NCBI GenBank assembly: GCA_002366835.1
Contig: DFBZ01000073.1
Location: 1-32,372, forward strand
Length of the DNA: 32,372 nt
Origin: Gammaproteobacteria bacterium UBA3067
Lineage (GTDB): Bacteria; Pseudomonadota; Gammaproteobacteria; Pseudomonadales; UBA3067
Direction of reading: 5' to 3'
The first letter of the stretch is position 1; each line of letters starts with the position of its first letter. The position numbers and the translations under genes were made by a program. Positions 24,379 to 32,372 of the stretch are shown one piece after another. The notes beneath the pieces are model-generated. The model saw only the letters and a program-made list of their open reading frames with translations. It was not told the origin of the DNA and searched no databases.

Positions 24379-25245
24379 ATGACCAAGGGATTAGCCCAGC
24401 TAGCTTGCACGCTAATAATACTCCTTACTGCTTGCTTACCCTATCAACACAGCTATGCAGGAGATAATCTTATTCTTGCTGTGCACCCCTTCCTGCCCCA
24501 CCAAGAACTTGAAAAAAGATTTGTCCCATTAACAAAATATCTGGGCAAGCAAATTGGCAAACCCGTCAAGCTGGGCATTGGCGCCAATTACCAGGAACAC
24601 ACTGACTATATCGGCATAGATAAAGTGGATATTGCCTACACGGGGCCAGCCTCCTACGTCAAAGTAACGAATACTTATGGAAACAAACCCGTGCTCGCCA
24701 AGCCGGAGGTAAATGGGCGCTCCTTTTTCCAGGGAAATATTATCGCCCACACTGACAACAAACTCAGCAAATTAAGCCAACTAAAGGGCAAACACACTGC
24801 CTTCGGCGACCCAAATCCCGCAATGAGTTTTATCGCACCCTATTTTACATTGCTCAAAGCCGGGGGCTTTGCTGATGGCTCGACAAAATACAGCTTCCTT
24901 CACCGCCATAGCAATGTTGCTCTTGCTGTCCTTGCGGGTGACTTTGACACCGGGGCCGTAAAACCGGACATCTATAAAAAGTACGCGTCGCAGGGGCTTA
25001 AAGTCATCGCCCAAACCGCGAAAATACCCGAGCATTTATTTATCACTCGCGCAGATTTGCCAAAGTCTCAGATAAAATCGTTGCGCCGCGCAATGCTTGA
25101 AATTAATCAATCACCCGAAGGCATTCAAGCCTTGCACGCCATCAAAACCAGCATCACCAATCTGGTTGAAGTAAAAAATAATGATTATGAAAATTTACGC
25201 GTAATAATAGAGGAAGTAGCAAGCGCTACAAACCCACTTAAATGA
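24379..25245 (+). CDS. PhnD-like phosphate/phosphite/phosphonate-type substrate-binding protein
   Basis: A periplasmic binding protein of the PhnD/PF12974 type. After a signal segment with a possible lipobox (LLTAC), the mature domain shows the family pattern: LILAVHPFLPHQELEKRF, then KVDIAYTGPASYVKV, then KGKHTAFGDPNPAMSF and LAGDFDTGAVKPDIYKKY. ATG at 24379 with GGA six bases upstream is chosen over a GTG at 24358. TATAAT at 24325-24330 is a perfect -10 without an obvious -35. There are no ABC permease or ATPase genes nearby. Instead the stop overlaps (ATGA) the start of a sensor kinase gene, so it probably served as the kinase's ligand-sensing partner. That kinase is now broken, leaving this protein without a visible output. 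Confidence 0.88.
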   Translation: MTKGLAQLACTLIILLTACLPYQHSYAGDNLILAVHPFLPHQELEKRFVPLTKYLGKQIGKPVKLGIGANYQEHTDYIGIDKVDIAYTGPASYVKVTNTYGNKPVLAKPEVNGRSFFQGNIIAHTDNKLSKLSQLKGKHTAFGDPNPAMSFIAPYFTLLKAGGFADGSTKYSFLHRHSNVALAVLAGDFDTGAVKPDIYKKYASQGLKVIAQTAKIPEHLFITRADLPKSQIKSLRRAMLEINQSPEGIQALHAIKTSITNLVEVKNNDYENLRVIIEEVASATNPLK

Positions 25246-26998
25246 ATAATCAAAAACCTAATTTAGTTTGGCTGTGGGTATCGCTTATTTTAGCAATTTT
25301 GCTTGCCATCGGCTGAGCTATCAATCGCGCCCATATCCAGCAGAGTGACGCTACTCTTGCTGGAAAATCTAAAATTGAACTAGATATACTCGCCCACTCC
25401 ATCCAAGATCAACTACAAAAAAGGATTATGGCTCAGCCAAAACCCTTATTAAATACTGGGGGGCCGGGAATACAAATATCCTCAATATTACATTAAGCAG
25501 TAAAAATGGTTTTGAGCTGACTCGCTACCATAACTCCCTCCCATCATCATGCGAGAGAATCGAAACGACGGCCTTTCCCTACTCTTATAATGGCTTAGCC
25601 ACTTTGACCCTAACCAGAAGTCTGGATGAAGCTATAAAAAAGCGTCTTTTTCTTTATCAACTCCTTACTGCCTACCTCCTAATTAGTGCTGTCCCGCGGG
25701 GAAACAATCTACCTCAGCAATCATGCAACACTCATATCAAGAGACTTGACAGAATACCAAATAGCGGATTCAGCTGCGCCCATTCTCGATAAGAACAAAC
25801 AGATAAAGGGCATGATCCTTATCTTCAATGATGTGACTGAACAATATCGCTTACGGGAGGAAGCAGCAAAAAGCCAAAGAACCCTACAGGCCATCGTGGA
25901 TAATTCTCCCTCAGTCTTCTACGTCAAAGATCAAACTGGCCGCTTCACCTACACCAATCAAAAGCTAGGCCCACTTCTTAATAGGTCTGCAGAAGAACTG
26001 ATTGGTTTATCAGATCATGATTTATTTCCAAAGGAGATTGCCGATGCTATTCGTGAAAATGATATCAAGGTAATGGAAACCGGTACCGCGCTGGAGTCTG
26101 AAGAAACAGCACTTATTGACGATAATATTCGTTACTTCTCATCAATCAAATTCCCTATATTCAACGAACACAGGGTTATTGGCGCCACCGGCGGCATCAG
26201 TGCGGACATCACTGAACGCAAGCTCCAGGAAGAAAAGCTTCTGCACAACCAGAAAATGGAATCCCTTGGCAAACTTACTGGCGGAATCGCCCATGATTTT
26301 AACAGCATACTCGGCATTATATTGGGCTTTACCGAGTTGCTTGATAGCGCCCTGGATAAACAACCAAAACTACATCGCTACGTTACACAGATTACTCATG
26401 CAGGAGAACGCGGCACCAAACTTACCCAACGACTACTTGCATTTTCGAAAAACGAAACGGAACAGGCAAAGGTAGTGGACATCAATGCGCTACTGATCAC
26501 AAACCAAAATATGTTGTAAAAAGCCCTCACTTCTAGGATTACTCTTCAGTACGAGCTAGGTTCAGACCTATGGCCTGCGTGCATCGAAGAAAGTAGCTTT
26601 GAAGATGCCCTGCTCAATTTAAGCATCAATGCCATGCATGCGATGGAGCAAGAAGGCGGGTCACTGATTTTCAAAACAGAAAATCTGCAACTTAACCCTA
26701 TCGAGGCCCTGGAATTACACTTGCTGGCAGGCGATTACGTGGTGATATCCGTGAAAGATACGGGCTGCGGCATGGATGAGGCCACAACAGAGCGTATTTT
26801 TTCTACCAAAGAGACAAGGGCACGGGTCCCGGATTAAGCCAGGTTTACGGATTTCTGGAGCGTAGCAAAGGCGCTATAAGTGTTGATTCCCACCCCGCTA
26901 AAGGATCGGAATTTCGGCTATATTTTCCTTGCCACCAGCAAAGCAAGCCTTTAACAGATGAAGAGCACACTGAAAAAATGAGCGTCCTTGCCGAATAG
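25242..26998 (+). pseudogene. Disrupted PAS-domain sensor histidine kinase
   Basis: Pieces of one kinase lie in order but in different frames. Frame 1 starts at ATG 25242 (MNNQKPNLVWLWVSL, a membrane helix) and meets TGA at 25314, where Trp is expected. After a frameshift near 25400-25440 the sensor domain reads KTLIKYWGAGNTNIL to TRSLDEAIKKRL, and a second helix follows. Near 25690 the frame changes again inside a PAS domain whose first half seems deleted. Next come an intact second PAS (about 25880-26215) and the HisKA box GKLTGGIAHDFNSILG with its His. TAA at 26517 interrupts it. The ATPase continues in frame (LNLSINAMHAMEQ, VKDTGCGMDEAT), lacks EPFF after RIF, shifts frame near 26810, and ends at 26998 after the Gly-rich lid GTGPGLSQVYGF. 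At least five lesions rule out sequencing error as the sole cause. Confidence 0.9.
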
Positions 26999-27171
26999 TT
27001 TTTATCTTTTCGAAAACCAAACCCCAATTTCACGCAATATCGCTCCAGGCAACTCTTCAAAACTAACCTCTATAATCGGGGTGGAAAAATACCCACAACG
27101 ATCGATAAGAACAGGTGCAACGAAAGGCGATGGTGCAATAACCCCGATTCACCGCCAAGAACTTACTGCAC

Positions 27172-27948
27172 CTATTTATTTTTCCATTCGGGCTTTCTCT
27201 TTTCCAAAAAGGCATTTACGCCTTCTTTTTGATCCTCTGTTTCGAACAAGGCGACAAAGGCTTCACGCTCCCCAGCCCAAGCATGCCCCATGGGCTGATT
27301 ACGAGCGGCCATAATCAATTTTTTGGATGCACTGACACTGGATGGGCTTTGATTGGCAACCTGCTCCGCCATAGCTAAAGCTTTATTCAGTGATGCGCCT
27401 TTTTCAGTCCTCTCATCAATCAGCCCTATACGCAAAGCGGTTTCGGCATTCACTTGCTCGCCACAAAGAATCATACGCTTTGCCCAGGCTTCACCCACGA
27501 CCCAGGTCAAAGTCTGCGTACCACCCCCACAGGGAAGCAAGCCCACCTTCGCTTCTGGTAAGGCCAAAACCGCCTGCTCTTCCGCAATTCGCAAATCGCA
27601 AGCCAGAGCGCATTCAAGCCCACCGCCCATGGCATAACCATTGATCGCTGCAATGGAAACACCTTCATAGGCCGCCAAAGTTTCGAATGCCTCTCCAAAT
27701 GCGCGAGACATAGTGCTCGCTATACCCATATCTCCGCCAGCAAATAACTTCAAGTCAGCTCCCGCTGAAAAGAATTTTTCACCCTGACCAGTAATCACAA
27801 GGCTAAAATTAGACTTATCACTATTCAAGTCATAAACAATATCTTTAAATAGCCGTAGGGCTTGCTCGGTCCAGGTATTAGCCGGTGGATTATTGAGGGT
27901 GAGCAGGGCAACGTGTCCTTGCTTCTCAATTTGAATGGCATCACTCAC
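27172..27948 (-). CDS. Enoyl-CoA hydratase/isomerase family protein
   Basis: A crotonase-fold enzyme, probably hydrating trans-2-enoyl-CoA in fatty acid breakdown. Both catalytic glutamates of classical hydratases are present: GGGLECALACD matches the first and LPEAKVGLLPCGGGTQ the second. The oxyanion-hole stretch is FSAGADLKLFAGGD. The length is 258 residues. The start is GTG with a strong AAGGAG seven bases before it. It follows sat on the minus strand but is separated from it by a strong terminator. The exact substrate cannot be told. Tail-to-tail with the kinase pseudogene; the 173-base gap between them shows nothing clear. Confidence 0.9.
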   Translation of the reverse strand: MSDAIQIEKQGHVALLTLNNPPANTWTEQALRLFKDIVYDLNSDKSNFSLVITGQGEKFFSAGADLKLFAGGDMGIASTMSRAFGEAFETLAAYEGVSIAAINGYAMGGGLECALACDLRIAEEQAVLALPEAKVGLLPCGGGTQTLTWVVGEAWAKRMILCGEQVNAETALRIGLIDERTEKGASLNKALAMAEQVANQSPSSVSASKKLIMAARNQPMGHAWAGEREAFVALFETEDQKEGVNAFLEKRKPEWKNK

Positions 27949-27970
27949 TGTTTTTCTCCTTAAAAGAAAA

Positions 27971-27992
27971 AGGCCCGGTTAAATCCGGGCCT
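27971..27992 (-). terminator. Intrinsic terminator of sat
   Basis: A perfect 8 bp stem AGGCCCGG / CCGGGCCT with a 6-base loop starts five bases after the sat stop codon. On the minus strand it is followed by TTTTTCTTTT. The same T-run lies just before the ribosome site of the enoyl-CoA hydratase gene. Confidence 0.93.
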
Positions 27993-27996
27993 GATG

Positions 27997-29214
27997 CTAT
28001 TTTGCCGAGTGACCACTCAGTGTCACTTCCACTTTATCCTCCTCGGCCAGGGAGGCGTAATAACGCTTTAATACCTCCAACACTTCCGGCCGACTGAAGT
28101 TAGCGTCAATCTCTCCATCTTCAGATAGCGCCTTACGTACTTTGGTCCCTGAAACCAGCACACGATCGTCTTTGCCATGAGGGCAGGTACGCATAGATGC
28201 CATAGTGCCACATTTGTTACACCAGAAAGTCCAGTCAATTTTAAGCGGCTGGGTTAGCAGTGCGCCAGCAGGTACTTGATCAAAAATATGATGCGCGTCG
28301 AAGGGGCCATAATAGTCACCTACACCTGCGTGATCCCGCCCAACAATCAAGTGAGAGCAGCCATAGTTTTGACGAAAAACAGCATGCAGCAAGGCTTCAC
28401 GTGGGCCGGCATAACGCATATCCAATGGATAACCAGATTGCACCACAGTATCGGGCACAAAATAATTATCGATCAGTGTGCTAATCGCTTCCTGGCGTAC
28501 TTCAGCAGGAATATCTCCAGGCTTAAGCTTACCTAACAAAGAGTGCACCATTACGCCGTCACAAATTTCAATGGCGATTTTAACCAGGTACTCGTGAGAA
28601 CGGTGCATAGGGTTACGGGTTTGAAAGGCCACCACCGTATTCCAACCCTTGGCATCGAATAAAGTACGCGTTTCCGCCGGAGTCATATAAATATCTTTAT
28701 ATTTTTCCGGAAACTCACCTTGGGAGAAAACTTTCACGGGCCCAGCAAGGTTCACGTCACCCTGTTCCATCACCATTTTTACACCGGGGTGCGCACTGTC
28801 GGTTGTGGTAAATACAGTCTGACATTCATGGGCTTTATCAATGGTGTATTTTTCAGTCACCGTCATGCTACCCATGATCTCGCCACTTTCACCATCGACC
28901 AGCGCCACTTCTGCATTATCACCGAGGCTATCAGCCGTTGCTTGATCAGTAGAAAGGGTTATGGGAATTGGCCAGAAAAGGCCGTTTTCCAAAGTCATGG
29001 AATCACAAACACCCTGCCAGTCGGCTTTACCCATAAACCCTTCGAGCGGTGTAAAGCCACCAATTCCCAGCATAATCAGGTCGCCAGTCTCGCGGGAGCT
29101 GAGGCTTACCTTCGGCATACTCTCCACTTTCTGCTTTGCAGCTTCAAGTTCAGCACCCTCCAAAAGGCGGGGTAAAAGAGTTTCACTTCCGTGAGGCTTG
29201 ACCAGTTTTGACAT
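27997..29214 (-). CDS. sat: Sulfate adenylyltransferase (homomeric ATP sulfurylase, Sat type)
   Basis: Makes adenylyl sulfate (APS) from sulfate and ATP, or runs backward in sulfur oxidisers. The 405-residue protein is the homomeric Sat type, unrelated to the CysD/CysN heterodimer usual in gammaproteobacteria. FQTRNPMHRSHEYLVKIA holds the nucleotide-binding QTRNPMHR motif, and LIVGRDHAGVGDYYGPFDAH is the second signature. A cysteine cluster WCNKCG...CPHG is a likely zinc site. RVLVSGTKVRKAL follows near the C terminus. ATG has AAGG nine bases upstream. No APS kinase or APS reductase gene lies nearby, so the direction of the pathway is not shown. Confidence 0.95.
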   Translation of the reverse strand: MSKLVKPHGSETLLPRLLEGAELEAAKQKVESMPKVSLSSRETGDLIMLGIGGFTPLEGFMGKADWQGVCDSMTLENGLFWPIPITLSTDQATADSLGDNAEVALVDGESGEIMGSMTVTEKYTIDKAHECQTVFTTTDSAHPGVKMVMEQGDVNLAGPVKVFSQGEFPEKYKDIYMTPAETRTLFDAKGWNTVVAFQTRNPMHRSHEYLVKIAIEICDGVMVHSLLGKLKPGDIPAEVRQEAISTLIDNYFVPDTVVQSGYPLDMRYAGPREALLHAVFRQNYGCSHLIVGRDHAGVGDYYGPFDAHHIFDQVPAGALLTQPLKIDWTFWCNKCGTMASMRTCPHGKDDRVLVSGTKVRKALSEDGEIDANFSRPEVLEVLKRYYASLAEEDKVEVTLSGHSAK

Positions 29215-29389
29215 AATTGTTTACCTTTGATGGGTGTTGAAAAAAGTTGCTTGTAGCAGTATACGCGCTGCCAGCTTTTTCGAGTAGTGGGCTAAGGGCA
29301 TAAGACCCTTCCAGCCAGTTATGACGACCAAGTCATTACACCGGTGGTTTTTCGAACACTTGGCAGAAATCAAGAAAAGGAAATAGACC

Positions 29390-29871
29390 GTGGTCGAAGT
29401 TTCCATTAGTTCAAATACGCAGATTGGTCATATCGTACTAAAACCTAATCAGTCAGCTAACTGGCAGACCGTGCTGTGGATTGTATCTCTTATTTCCTTC
29501 GTTATTTTCATCATCGCACTCTATATGGCAAGCATCGGAGCATGGCTTGTATTACCGTTTTCCGGCTTGGAGATTTTTGTGCTGGTTTTGGCAAATTATT
29601 ATTTTTTGCGCCGAAATGCCCGGCAAGAGGTGATTGATTTTTCAGTAGACAGTGTGACCATTGAGAGGGGTGTCAAACAGCCATCGAAAACAATTCGCTT
29701 TCAAAGGTACTGAACGAAGTCAAAAATAATTCCACCCACTCACCCTAGATACCCAAAAAAATTGTCCTCTACTGCAGAAACCAGCAGGTGATCGTAGGAA
29801 ACTTTCTTAATGAGGAAGACCGTGAGGTCCTTGCTGAGCTGCTAAATGATCTGTTGAAAACAGCTCGTTAG
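29390..29871 (+). pseudogene. Disrupted DUF2244 membrane protein gene
   Basis: The first reading frame gives IGHIVLKPNQSANWQTVL, two membrane helices (LWIVSLISFVIFIIALYM and AWLVLPFSGLEIFVLVLA) and FLRRNARQEVIDFSVDSV, all typical of DUF2244 proteins. It stops at TGA 29711 directly after RFQRY, where the family has a conserved Trp. A run of seven A (29755-29761) marks a one-base frameshift. After it the usual C terminus resumes as QQVIVGNFLNEEDREVLAEL up to TAG at 29871. Two independent lesions, one nonsense and one homopolymer shift, inactivate the gene. The GTG start has AAGG upstream. The function of DUF2244 is not known to me. Confidence 0.85.
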
Positions 29872-29930
29872 TACAAGGCCTTCCAAAATGCGCAACGAGA
29901 CTTAGCTCTTAAGGAAGGCGTGACCCCGAA

Positions 29931-30695
29931 TCAAACCGGGTTATCTATTTCAATAAACTGGTGCTCCACTGCGAACTTGTCCGCCAGGTATTGCCCCACA
30001 GCCTGCACACCATAGCGCTCCGTAGCATGATGGCCGGCGGCAAAATAGTGGATGCCGTTTTCACGCGCTGCATGCACGGTATGTTCGGAAATTTCTCCGC
30101 TAAGATAAGCATCCATACCCTGTAAAACTGCCTGATCGATATAAGTCTGCGCTGCACCCGAACACCAGCCAATACGGCGAATCTTTTCGTCCCGATCATG
30201 GCCAGAAATAAGTGTTGGCTTGCGCTGAAGAACCGTTTCAATTCTCTGAGCTAGCTCCTTGGTGCTACACGGCTCTTCCAACTCACCAATAAAACCAATT
30301 GCGGGCTCTTCTCCCGACACCAATGCCTGCTTAATATTAAAGCCCAATAACGTGGCCAAACGTGCATTATTCCCAAGCTCTGGGTGCGCATCCAGCGGCA
30401 GATGGTAAGCCACCAGACTAATATCATTATTTATCAAGGATGCTAAACGCTTTTTCTTGGTGCCAACAATGCAAGCATCCTCCCCTTTCCAAAAATAGCC
30501 ATGGTGCACCAAAATCATATCGGCGCTTTCCTCAAGCGCTTTATCAATCAAAGCTTGGCAAGCGGTGACCCCTGTAACGATTTTTCGAATTTCATTCTTC
30601 CCTTCAACCTGTAACCCGTTGGGGCAGTAGTCCTTAAACCTCCAGGGCTCCAGTAAAGCATTCAAGGCATCCAGCACAGTTTGTAACTTTTCCAT
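29931..30695 (-). CDS. Nif3-like dinuclear metal centre protein (YbgI family)
   Basis: A conserved protein of the Nif3/GTP cyclohydrolase I type 2-like family that binds two metals in a toroidal assembly. Exact activity is unsettled. Metal ligands are seen in ILVHHGYFWKGE, VAYHLPLDAH and near the C terminus in FAAGHHATERYG. CPNGLQVEG in the N-terminal region is also family-typical. The 254 residues are close to E. coli YbgI. ATG at 30695 has only a modest upstream purine stretch. No strong terminator follows the stop. It is divergent from the riboflavin synthase gene. Confidence 0.93.
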   Translation of the reverse strand: MEKLQTVLDALNALLEPWRFKDYCPNGLQVEGKNEIRKIVTGVTACQALIDKALEESADMILVHHGYFWKGEDACIVGTKKKRLASLINNDISLVAYHLPLDAHPELGNNARLATLLGFNIKQALVSGEEPAIGFIGELEEPCSTKELAQRIETVLQRKPTLISGHDRDEKIRRIGWCSGAAQTYIDQAVLQGMDAYLSGEISEHTVHAARENGIHYFAAGHHATERYGVQAVGQYLADKFAVEHQFIEIDNPV

Positions 30696-30811
30696 TCGTT
30701 TTTACCACTCCACATTGGGGGATGTTATGTTACTAACTCGTCAACTGATTTTTCTGAGTTAAAGCTTTATAGTAGCCCTCGACCCTTGCGTACACCACCA
30801 CGGAGATTGTT

Positions 30812-31426
30812 ATGTTCACAGGAATCGTTGCAGGCCTGGCAGAGGTCAGCGACATTAAAAAGGTGGATCAATTATGGCAGCTCACGCTCTCATTGCCTGA
30901 CGAGGCTTGCGGAAACTTTAAAACCGGAGCAAGTATTGCGGTTAACGGAACCTGCCTCACTATCGTCGAGTGGACAGACCGGCAAGTAGTTTTTGATGTC
31001 ATGATGGAAACCTTACGTTTAACCAACCTCAATACACTTTGTATTGGCAAGCAGGTGAACGTTGAGCGTGCGGCACGTTTTGGCGATGAAATTGGCGGCC
31101 ACCTGCTTTCTGGCCATATTTACGACCAAGCTGACATTATTGCCATCGACCAGCCAGAAAATAATCGCATCATCACCTTAAAGACAGACCCGCAATGGAT
31201 GCCCTATATTCTTTCAAAAGGATTTGTCGCTCTGGATGGCGCTAGCCTGACGGTTAACGAAGTCTGCAGTAATCATTTCAAAGTTTATTTGATTCCGGAA
31301 ACCTGCCGCGTCACCACGCTAGGCTTTAAAAAAGTGGGAGACAAGGTGAACATGGAGATAGACAGCCAAACCCAGGCAATTGTCGAAACCGTTCATCGCG
31401 TTCTGGAATCCAGAAATTCAAGCTAG
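30812..31426 (+). CDS. ribE: Riboflavin synthase (alpha chain)
   Basis: Joins two molecules of 6,7-dimethyl-8-ribityllumazine into riboflavin. The protein has two lumazine-binding repeats. The first opens with the invariant MFTGIV and has VNGTCLTIV, while the second has GGHLLSGHI, ALDGASLTVNEV and a C-terminal helix. The 204 residues fit the family. GGAG lies upstream of ATG. No other riboflavin gene is adjacent, and I see no FMN riboswitch in the 116-base leader region. It resembles the standalone E. coli gene (there named ribC) rather than one embedded in a rib operon. Confidence 0.95.
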   Translation: MFTGIVAGLAEVSDIKKVDQLWQLTLSLPDEACGNFKTGASIAVNGTCLTIVEWTDRQVVFDVMMETLRLTNLNTLCIGKQVNVERAARFGDEIGGHLLSGHIYDQADIIAIDQPENNRIITLKTDPQWMPYILSKGFVALDGASLTVNEVCSNHFKVYLIPETCRVTTLGFKKVGDKVNMEIDSQTQAIVETVHRVLESRNSS

Positions 31427-31757
31427 GGCGACTCTAAAGATATAGATTTCAGATGTCGCACCTGTCACATAAAAACACCTTGCCTTTGCTTTATATCACT
31501 CCGCGCTACCCATCCACAGTCACTAGTGATAAGCTCGGCAAGCTATAAGGAATACGTAAAACTTAATAAAAAAACAACACACAGCTTTAGGCTCAACTCT
31601 ACAAAAAAGCCGAACAAGTCCTTCAGCAACGAGCCCAACAACAACTATAAAATTCACCTGTGACGCTAGAAGCTCTTTGTTTTCAAAACGTCTGTACGTT
31701 ATAGAAAGCCTGGAAAAAATAGCATCCAGAAAATAAAGCAACCAAGGAGATAGATCA
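31427..31757. other. Intergenic region upstream of the thiolase gene
   Basis: These 331 bases contain no gene I can support; the minus-strand reading frame running into the thiolase start looks like a shadow. TCACTAGTGA at 31520-31529 is a perfect 10-base palindrome of unknown meaning. The promoter of the thiolase is listed separately. Confidence 0.5.
31677..31705 (+). promoter_or_regulatory. Candidate sigma-70 promoter of the thiolase gene
   Basis: TTGTTT (31677-31682) and TATAGA (31700-31705) are separated by exactly 17 bases, predicting a start near 31712 and a leader of about 46 bases. Confidence 0.5.
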
Positions 31758-32372
31758 ATGGGAAATAAAGTATGTGTAATCGGTATCGGCATGACAGACT
31801 TCGTCAAGCCTGGCACCAGTGAAGAATACAATATCATGGCTAAAAAAGCCGGTGAAATGGCCTTGAAAGACGCAGGGATCTCCTATGACCTCGTTGAACA
31901 AGCCTGCGTTGGATATGTTTACGGCGAAAGCTGCACGGGTGAACGCGCTGTCTACGAACTAGGCCTGACAGGTATTCCGGTATACAACGTTAACAACAAC
32001 TGCTCAACCGGTTCTACTGCGCTCTACATGGCAAAGCAGTTTGTTGAAGGTGGCTTATCAGAATGTGTACTTGCACTTGGCTTTGAAAAAATGACCAAAG
32101 GCGCATTGGGCGCGACTTATACGGATCGCCTGAACCCAATGGACATGCACATGAAAACGGTCATGGATGCCAAGCTAGACTTCGTTCCTGGCGCAGCACC
32201 GACTGCAATGCTTTTTGGCGGCGCCGGTGTTGAGCACCAAAAGAAGTACGGCACCAAAGATGAAACTTATGCAAAAATTGCCGTTAAAAACCGTGCGCAT
32301 GCCGGTAACAACAACCATGCTATTTTTCAGACTCCATTAACTGTTGAAGAAGTAATGGCTTCCCCTCATCAG
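31758..32372 (+). CDS. SCP-x/thiolase-like protein (lipid-transfer protein family), partial
   Basis: The gene runs off the right edge; 205 codons are visible. The protein begins MGNKVCVIGIGMTDFVKPGT and shows GYVYGESCTGERAVYELGLTG-type sequence followed by VNNNCSTGSTAL, whose Cys is the nucleophile of thiolases. ECVLALGFEKM is a further thiolase stretch. The GLTGIP segment and overall pattern match the sterol carrier protein X-type thiolases and 'lipid-transfer proteins', which cleave or form 3-oxoacyl-CoA thioesters, rather than FadA. AGGAG lies eight bases upstream of ATG. With an enoyl-CoA hydratase nearby, a lipid-breakdown role is possible but not shown. Confidence 0.9.
   Translation, partial: MGNKVCVIGIGMTDFVKPGTSEEYNIMAKKAGEMALKDAGISYDLVEQACVGYVYGESCTGERAVYELGLTGIPVYNVNNNCSTGSTALYMAKQFVEGGLSECVLALGFEKMTKGALGATYTDRLNPMDMHMKTVMDAKLDFVPGAAPTAMLFGGAGVEHQKKYGTKDETYAKIAVKNRAHAGNNNHAIFQTPLTVEEVMASPHQ

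Noticed and set aside
27060..27171. Possible hairpin between the kinase pseudogene and the enoyl-CoA hydratase (AGGTGCA / TGCACCT)
   Set aside because: A 7-base match separated by about 50 bases with no U-run; not better than chance.
25314..29713. TGA at expected Trp positions in both the kinase (25314) and DUF2244 (29711) genes, suggesting TGA recoded as Trp
   Set aside because: Both genes also have frameshifts, the kinase has a TAA as well, and intact genes here (such as pcm and the PhnD-like gene) end in TGA. Ordinary decay explains it.
31523..31837. 104-codon minus-strand reading frame at the thiolase start
   Set aside because: It overlaps the promoter, ribosome site and first codons of a clear thiolase gene and has no ribosome site of its own.

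Overview
The window looks like chromosome of a marine gammaproteobacterium near the Pseudomonas/Cellvibrionales branch. I infer this from gene order and protein similarity recalled from memory; no search was run. The left two thirds carry the conserved housekeeping series mutS-fdxA-(sRNA)-rpoS-nlpD-DUF368-pcm-surE-truD-ispF-ispD-ftsB, then eno-kdsA-pyrG-tilS. From rpoS onward nearly all of it is on the minus strand and tightly packed. It covers mismatch repair, the stationary-phase sigma factor, septal cell-wall amidase activation, protein and tRNA repair or modification, isoprenoid synthesis, division, glycolysis, KDO synthesis and CTP synthesis.

The most interesting non-coding region is the ~1.16 kb gap between fdxA and rpoS. 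Read on the minus strand, positions ~3981 to ~3470 form a very GGA-rich series of small hairpins ending in a perfect intrinsic terminator. A GacA-box-like palindrome lies about 180 bp upstream. This is the locus of rsmZ in pseudomonads, so I call it an RsmZ/CsrB-type RNA that sequesters CsrA/RsmA. It would be unusually long (~0.5 kb, about 26 GGA motifs). A family of short elements with shared ~18 bp terminal inverted repeats occurs three times, at 2795-2984, 4287-4422 and 13193-13290, always between genes. Two copies bracket the fdxA-sRNA block.

The right third (18.9-32.4 kb) is accessory. It holds a haem-containing fatty acid cis/trans isomerase, an unrecognised 172-residue protein, a GNAT acetyltransferase and ompW with an FNR/Anr-type promoter. 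Next come an HMA-CDF fusion protein that seems to have lost its first transmembrane pair and metal site, and a PhnD-like binding protein followed by a wrecked sensor kinase gene. Then come an enoyl-CoA hydratase, a homomeric ATP sulfurylase, a broken DUF2244 gene, a Nif3-family protein, riboflavin synthase and the start of an SCP-x-type thiolase. Two multi-lesion pseudogenes and one in-frame internal deletion within 6.5 kb suggest this part of the genome is decaying.

No tRNA, rRNA, CRISPR array, transposase or prophage gene was seen.
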